Source: Paenibacillus ihbetae (GTDB taxonomy: Bacteria; Bacillota; Bacilli; Paenibacillales; Paenibacillaceae). From it: a stretch of DNA of 64,000 nucleotides. Where the stretch lies: assembly GCF_002741055.1 (NCBI RefSeq), contig NZ_CP016809.1, positions 1,634,501 to 1,698,500 on the forward strand. The letters run 5' to 3'. Below the pieces are notes generated by a model. That model worked only from the letters and a program-made list of their open reading frames with translations. It was not told the DNA's origin and searched no databases. How positions within the stretch are numbered: position 1 is the stretch's first letter; the number at the start of each line of letters is the position of its first letter. Of this stretch, positions 60,399 through 64,000 are shown piece by piece. Both the position numbers and the translations under genes were made by a program.

Positions 60399-60748
60399 CG
60401 ATCTTCTTGCTCCCTTCTACCATTTCTCAAAAACTAGTTGATGTGCATCATTTGCAGAATCTCCTTTCTACGCCCTTGCTTAGGGACGTCATGCCGCAAT
60501 ATCTCTATCCGAACCAGTAATTTACATATTCTGATTTGGAGAGATAAATTGTAGTCATTTTATCATATATTCATATAATTTGGTATATTATCCCTATATT
60601 GTTTTATAGTCTTTCAGACACTCTTCACATTGAAGAAAAATGAGTTTGTAGTCCTAATACACAGAAGCCCCGAATGACCGTCACATGCCAATCCCATGTG
60701 CTTCATCCGGGGCTTCATATTTACGATATGCGATTTCGTCTGAGGAAA
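60399..60748. other. AT-rich intergenic stretch with a terminator
   Basis: The left part should hold the promoter of the stalk-domain operon; 60540-60610 is very AT-rich. The right part holds the terminator (60664-60716) of the HTH gene. No supported gene. Confidence 0.5.
60664..60716 (-). terminator. Terminator of the HTH regulator gene
   Basis: GAAGCCCCG / CGGGGCTTC outer stem, continued by partly paired GAATGA / TTCATC and an inner CACATG / CATGTG. The T tract is weak. Confidence 0.6.
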
Positions 60749-61147
60749 TTAAGCTTGGACGGTGGAGTCATCACGGTCCCCCGCCTGGATTTCAGCCTTT
60801 TCCGCACTCTGTTTGTATACGGCAGCCAACACTTTTTCATAAGCGCTTTCAAATTCTATAGGCAGCAGCGGTTTGATTTTGTCCATCACGGGCATCAGCT
60901 TGAACAATGCCTGCACCTCTTCTTCCGTCAACCCAAGCGGATACATGGCAAAATGGCCAATAAACGTATATCCGCGCCCACGTCCCTGGTGGGTGATGGG
61001 AATATGCATCGCGCTGAGCGCATCCATATCACGGTAGATCGTTCTTTCACTCGTTCCGCAGCGTTCCGCAAGCTCTCTCGCCAAAATTCCGGGTCTTGCC
61101 TGTACAAGGGTAATGATTCTCATTAGTCGGATCAGTCTGTCTGTCAT
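60749..61147 (-). CDS. DeoR-type HTH regulator lacking a WYL domain
   Basis: 132 residues. An HTH_11 domain at the N-terminus (RIITLVQARPGILARELAERCGTSERTIYRDMDALS given by its core R-T-I-Y-R-D-M-D-A-L), followed by GRGRGYTFIG. YafY-type regulators continue with a WYL ligand domain to about 300 residues; here only a short helical tail (LTEEEVQALFKLMPVM) remains. It may be a natural short form or a truncated gene. The second ATG (61147) is 8 bases after GGGAGA. Confidence 0.75.
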   Translation of the reverse strand: MTDRLIRLMRIITLVQARPGILARELAERCGTSERTIYRDMDALSAMHIPITHQGRGRGYTFIGHFAMYPLGLTEEEVQALFKLMPVMDKIKPLLPIEFESAYEKVLAAVYKQSAEKAEIQAGDRDDSTVQA

Positions 61148-61249
61148 ATGCATTCTCCCTATCTCTCTAGTAAATTAGACGTATATTTTATGACTATAAA
61201 ATAGTACATTCGACCCTGATATCATTTTTCCTTTTTTGAGCAAAGATTC

Positions 61250-61990
61250 TTAATGACTAGCGTCGGAATAAGTCTTAAGTCCTTGTCGTTTCGCAATGCG
61301 GGAACGGAACTTACGATATGTATCCAAATACAAATTGCTTAACCTATATAAAGCCTCCGCTTCTTTCAAATAATCGGCATCCTCCAAACGTGCCGCGTAC
61401 AGCAGCATTTCATCGGCCCGTCTAGTAATGATCGCTTCCCCTTCGGCCAGCTTTCCACGCTGCATTTCCTGCCTTGCTTGCTCCACGATCATCGGATTCT
61501 GCAGCAATTTGAGGGCCTTTTCCACACGGGGATCGGCGTTCCGCTTGATTAATGCCGTACTGTTGCTAAACTGGAGCGGTATGGTCCGAGACGGCTGCAG
61601 CACCATCTTTTGTTTGATCACATCCAGATAGGTCCACAGCATCGTGACAATCGGGTACACACCTGACGGCCGGGGACCAACCGACAGGTCGAGCACCAGC
61701 CTCCTTACCTTTCCTTCGGACAATGTGCCCAGCGATAATGAAAGATTCCGGTCATTCAGCATATCGCCTTCGCATCCGTACATACGGCCAAGCCGCACGC
61801 GCTCACCCAATTGAAGATGCAGCTGAACTTGATCCGCGAGCACCTGCCTGGAAGCCTTTGCCGGCAATTTCGGCCCTAGGACTCCACACCTCCATTCGAT
61901 CAGCAGAAAGACTTGATTACAGCCGTTAGCTGATACCTGGTTATGGCTCCATGCAAAATCTGAATACAACCCTGACTGCAATACATCCAC
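61250..61990 (-). CDS. Hypothetical protein resembling the C-terminal part of VWA proteins
   Basis: 246 residues. The middle (LSLSLGTLSEGKVRRLVLDLSVGPRPSGVYPIVTMLWTYLDV) resembles the beta-sandwich that follows the von Willebrand A domain in secreted VWA proteins, and the C-terminal helices (VEKALKLLQNPMIVEQARQEM ... RADEMLLYAARLEDADYL) resemble their tail. The VWA domain itself is missing, so the gene may be an N-terminally truncated remnant. A GTG start with AAGAGG 6 bases upstream would allow translation. Confidence 0.5.
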   Translation of the reverse strand: MDVLQSGLYSDFAWSHNQVSANGCNQVFLLIEWRCGVLGPKLPAKASRQVLADQVQLHLQLGERVRLGRMYGCEGDMLNDRNLSLSLGTLSEGKVRRLVLDLSVGPRPSGVYPIVTMLWTYLDVIKQKMVLQPSRTIPLQFSNSTALIKRNADPRVEKALKLLQNPMIVEQARQEMQRGKLAEGEAIITRRADEMLLYAARLEDADYLKEAEALYRLSNLYLDTYRKFRSRIAKRQGLKTYSDASH

Positions 61991-62046
61991 CTCTTTCCTC
62001 TTCTTCTAATAATGTACCAATAGAGATGGACATCTTACTGTCACGG

Positions 62047-62069
62047 AACATATGTTCGACATATGTTTT
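62047..62069. promoter_or_regulatory. Operator-like tandem palindrome
   Basis: Two ACATATGT palindromes, separated by TCG, lie at about 62048-62066, within 80 bp upstream of the VWA-tail gene. The arrangement resembles a regulator site; no regulator is assigned. Confidence 0.35.
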
Positions 62070-62073
62070 CGAC

Positions 62074-62106
62074 AAAAAAAGACCGCAGCTTGTTTCGCTG
62101 CAGTCT
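62074..62106 (-). terminator. Terminator of the 51-residue gene
   Basis: GACTGCAGC / GCTGCGGTC stem followed by seven T on the minus strand. Confidence 0.85.
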
Positions 62107-62152
62107 TCCATATGATTCTGAAGCATGTATTCCTAGTCGCTATATAACCAGC

Positions 62153-62308
62153 TTAACCCATCACCGTAGTTGCTGCCCGGCTCGCCTCACTTCGGGACTC
62201 CTCTGTACGCCCCACGGGCGCATAGGTGACTTTATCGATAACCAGACCGTTACCAACCGGTTTGCCGTTTACGGTAATCATGATTTTCTTCACGTTATTG
62301 TTATTCAT
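62153..62308 (-). CDS. 51-aa protein resembling half a stalk domain
   Basis: A small protein starting MNNNNVKKIMITVNGKPVGNG. The text I-T-V-N-G-K-P-V ... L-V-I-D-K-V-T-Y-A-P-V-G-R matches the first beta hairpin of copper-amine-oxidase-like stalk domains, but the second half of the fold is absent and there is no signal peptide. It has a good AAGGAG site 9 bases before the ATG and its own terminator, so it looks like a functional small gene, not debris. Function unknown. Confidence 0.65.
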   Translation of the reverse strand: MNNNNVKKIMITVNGKPVGNGLVIDKVTYAPVGRTEESRSEASRAATTVMG

Positions 62309-62571
62309 ATGCATAATCTCCTTATTTTCGAAAAATCGGTATATTTGTTGTTCAATCAAAAGCGCATCCACTATTTCTTGTCGGATTCCGTAATGCCTGA
62401 GCATGCTTGGCGGCTGCTTGCCAACATCTATTTACCCGATTCAACCGCATATTAAACATTCTTCAACCTCAAGATGAACAGCCGCTTCTCCCCTGGGTAA
62501 ATGATACTATGGGAACTTGTTCCTCTTTCCATTCGTATATACTATTATATATCAAAGGATGGTGATCCCTT

Positions 62572-63000
62572 ATGGACAAGCCTGCACGATCTAAGCTGAT
62601 CCTGCTTTCTTTGATACTACTGGCGACAGGGATCGCGATTCCCCTCGGAGGCCGAACGGCCAGCGCCGGCTATATCAGCAGTTTGTACGACAATATACAG
62701 CAATTTCGTGAATTGCCGCAAGAGGTTACGGAGCTCAAGGACAGCTATAATCAAACCTTGCAGGAGCTCGACAGGGCCCGGATGAACACGGAAAAGCTCC
62801 AGCAGCAAAATGCGGAGCTGGCGGAGCAAAATCGACAATTGACGCAAATGGTGAACCAGCTCCAGGAAGCGGAAGCCGCCCGAAAGCGGGGAGCGGAACG
62901 ACTGAAAAATGTGGCAATTGCGGCGGCCGCGCTAGCGGCAGGATATTTTATACTTATACGCGCCCTGCGATTCGGCATGCGCCGAACGAACCGCTTTTAA
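62572..63000 (+). CDS. Membrane/exported coiled-coil protein, 142 aa
   Basis: An N-terminal hydrophobic segment (LILLSLILLATGIAIPLGG, about 9-27) is a signal peptide or anchor ending TASAG. A coiled coil (about 45-112, EVTELKDSYNQTLQELDRARM ... QMVNQLQEAEAARK) follows, then a C-terminal membrane helix (VAIAAAALAAGYFILIRAL). AAGGATGGTGAT precedes the ATG. It is followed closely by an AIM24-family gene and probably forms a pair with it. Function unknown. Confidence 0.75.
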   Translation: MDKPARSKLILLSLILLATGIAIPLGGRTASAGYISSLYDNIQQFRELPQEVTELKDSYNQTLQELDRARMNTEKLQQQNAELAEQNRQLTQMVNQLQEAEAARKRGAERLKNVAIAAAALAAGYFILIRALRFGMRRTNRF

Positions 63001-63038
63001 ATATGACAGCCGGTCAGACTCATGAAGGAGGTGGGCGG

Positions 63039-63743
63039 GTGATTATCCGAATGGAAGATACGTCCGGCGGCGGGGCCGGACAAGCAGTTACCTTTTCCTT
63101 GACCGACGGCGACCTTGTCCATGTGCTGCATCCCGATCAGATTGTAGCGTACCGGGGCCCCTCGACCGGTCGAAGTGACCGGTTGATGAACGTAAAAGGG
63201 ATGTACCGCAAGAAGAAGCTGATCCGTGCGGACATCAGCGGTCCCAGCCAGTTTACGGCGGCGCTCCCACCGGGCTTCAGCATGCATGAGATCCGGCTGG
63301 AGGGCGGGGAGAACATGCTCTACGATTTCCGGCATGTGTTCTTCTACACCAGCGATGTGACGATGCAGACGCGTATTTTGAAATTCAAAAATATGCTCGT
63401 TACGCGGGACGCCATAAAAATGAAGTTTTCCGGGAGCGGCAGCATCGGCATCCTGACCCAAGGTCCGGTCTGCAAGGTGAAGCTCCACCCTTCGGAGCCG
63501 CTGTATGTCGATGCAGGCAGCATCATTGCCTATCCGGAAGGCGCCAAGCTGGATTTGACGGTATACGGTAATCACCTGGCAAGCCAGCATATGAATTACC
63601 ATTGGAAGCTCACCGGAGAAGGATACGTCCTATTCCAGGCCGGGCGGCAGAATCAGCGGCTGGCCAACGAGTTCAACGATGAAGGGATTATCAAACGCTT
63701 CTTACGGGAAGCAATTCCCTTCGGCGGAGTGTTTATCAAATAA
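63039..63743 (+). CDS. AIM24-family protein
   Basis: 234 residues in the AIM24/TIGR00266 beta-sandwich family. VTFSLTDGDLVHVLHPDQIVAYRG, SGSGSIGILTQG, YVDAGSIIAYPEGAKLDLT and the ending RFLREAIPFGGVFIK fit the family pattern of two repeated tryptophan-synthase-like beta domains. The start is the GTG at 63039, 7 bases after GGAGG. The biochemical role of the family in bacteria is not settled. Second gene of a pair with the coiled-coil membrane protein. Confidence 0.82.
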   Translation: MIIRMEDTSGGGAGQAVTFSLTDGDLVHVLHPDQIVAYRGPSTGRSDRLMNVKGMYRKKKLIRADISGPSQFTAALPPGFSMHEIRLEGGENMLYDFRHVFFYTSDVTMQTRILKFKNMLVTRDAIKMKFSGSGSIGILTQGPVCKVKLHPSEPLYVDAGSIIAYPEGAKLDLTVYGNHLASQHMNYHWKLTGEGYVLFQAGRQNQRLANEFNDEGIIKRFLREAIPFGGVFIK

Positions 63744-63760
63744 TGCCCCCGTGTTATAAT
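63733..63760 (+). promoter_or_regulatory. SigA-type promoter of the preQ1 leader
   Basis: TTATCA (63733-63738), 16-base spacer, TATAAT (63755-63760). It overlaps the end of the AIM24 gene. Confidence 0.6.
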
Positions 63761-63782
63761 GGAGGGCATAAGTACCCGGCTG

Positions 63783-63842
63783 CAGCGCGAGAGCCGCAAG
63801 CGGCCGCCAGTGACAACAGAAGACAAGTCCATACGCTGCAGG
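63783..63842 (+). ncRNA. Unassigned structured segment in the leader
   Basis: CTGCAGCG pairs with CGCTGCAG, enclosing a small CCGC-AA-GCGG hairpin and about 35 unpaired bases, between the promoter and the preQ1 aptamer. It could be a second regulatory element or just leader structure. I could not match it to a known class. Confidence 0.35.
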
Positions 63843-63850
63843 GCGTGTGG

Positions 63851-63884
63851 GAGAGGTTCGCGAACTCCCTCTATAAAAAACTAC
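63851..63884 (+). promoter_or_regulatory. PreQ1-I riboswitch aptamer
   Basis: AGAGGTTC...CCCTCTATAAAAAACTA is a near-exact preQ1 class I aptamer: an AGAGG / CCTCT stem and the A-rich tail that folds back to make the pseudoknot. A hairpin (CGGCAGC / GCTGCCG, 63896-63925) and a T run (63940-63947) follow as a likely expression platform. The controlled gene, probably a queuosine-biosynthesis or transport gene, is outside the window. Confidence 0.9.
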
Positions 63885-63895
63885 ATTGTCTTATT

Positions 63896-63947
63896 CGGCA
63901 GCGAGTTAACTTTTTTATGCTGCCGTGAAATAAGGCTTGTTTTTTTG
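63896..63947 (+). terminator. Putative expression-platform terminator of the preQ1 leader
   Basis: CGGCAGC / GCTGCCG stem, then a T run 14 bases later. An alternative AACTC / GAGTT pairing with the aptamer region would place a T6 run directly after the stem. Which one is the terminator is not resolved. Confidence 0.45.
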
Positions 63948-64000
63948 CGGATTCAGTTCAAGAGCTTCTCTATTCTTCTACGGGATCGGCCTTCGGGCTC

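Noticed and set aside
63783..63842. Twister-sister ribozyme
   Set aside because: CCGCAAG and CAAGTCC recall that class, but the flanking stems and cleavage-site sequence do not fit.

Overview
The window comes from a spore-forming, low-GC-type Gram-positive rod of the Paenibacillus kind. The basis is gene content: a T-box leader before proS, the gerM-rph-rdgB order known from Bacillus subtilis, gerE, a YhcN/YlaJ sporulation lipoprotein, CotF-like coat genes around an adhB gene, CgeB and YheC/YheD spore-surface proteins, YesMN-type two-component genes beside a sugar ABC transporter, and secreted proteins with copper-amine-oxidase-like stalk domains. Starts are often GTG or TTG behind strong GGAGG-type ribosome sites. 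No CRISPR array, transposase, integrase or rRNA was seen.

Layout. 1-4.5 kb: 3' part of argS, an unknown small gene, a GNAT remnant, an S66 peptidase, tRNA-Arg(TCT) with a duplicated 3' end and terminator, and a small membrane protein. 4.5-12.6 kb: a stalk-domain secreted protein, two small unknown genes, asnB, the gerM-rph-rdgB operon and a PgpA-like gene. 13-19.4 kb: glgP, a KFP-repeat locus, an MBL hydrolase, and proS behind a T-box. 19.4-22.5 kb: a CzrA-like metal sensor with a broken czcO-like gene, then feoA with a FeoB split into two overlapping genes. 22.6-28.5 kb: sugar ABC transporter (binding protein and two permeases, no ATPase) with its histidine kinase and response regulator and a cre-like site. 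29-34.5 kb: a small zinc-ribbon-like membrane protein, the yraD-yraE-adhB-yraF-yraG-like coat cluster, a tail-spike-like beta-helix gene pair flanked by a 130-bp direct repeat of the gerE 3' end, and intact gerE. 34.7-38.7 kb: rpiR-nagB-nagA and a YhcN/YlaJ lipoprotein.

38.9-56 kb is a spore-surface polysaccharide region of about 20 genes, nearly all on the minus strand, cut by internal terminators into several units. It holds sugar-nucleotide genes (UDP-GlcNAc dehydratase, RmlD-like reductase and UDP-GlcNAc 2-epimerase homologues, plus a nucleotidyltransferase), two CgeB-type and several GT2/GT4 glycosyltransferases, small helical proteins, a pentad-repeat protein and a YheC/YheD ATP-grasp protein. 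Four otherwise unlike proteins here share a glycine repeat of exact period 4 (G-Y/F-x-x), and several carry arginine-rich tails. This looks like a common assembly or targeting tag and is the most novel signal in the window. Candidate SigK-type promoters precede gerE, the main glycosyltransferase operon and the small-protein operon, which fits mother-cell expression late in sporulation.

56-64 kb: a 1095-residue secreted DUF5704-like protein with a stalk-domain partner, a short DeoR-type regulator, small unknown genes, a coiled-coil membrane protein with an AIM24-family partner, and a preQ1-I riboswitch whose target gene lies beyond the right edge.

All family calls come from reading motifs and from memory of the families. 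No database search was run.
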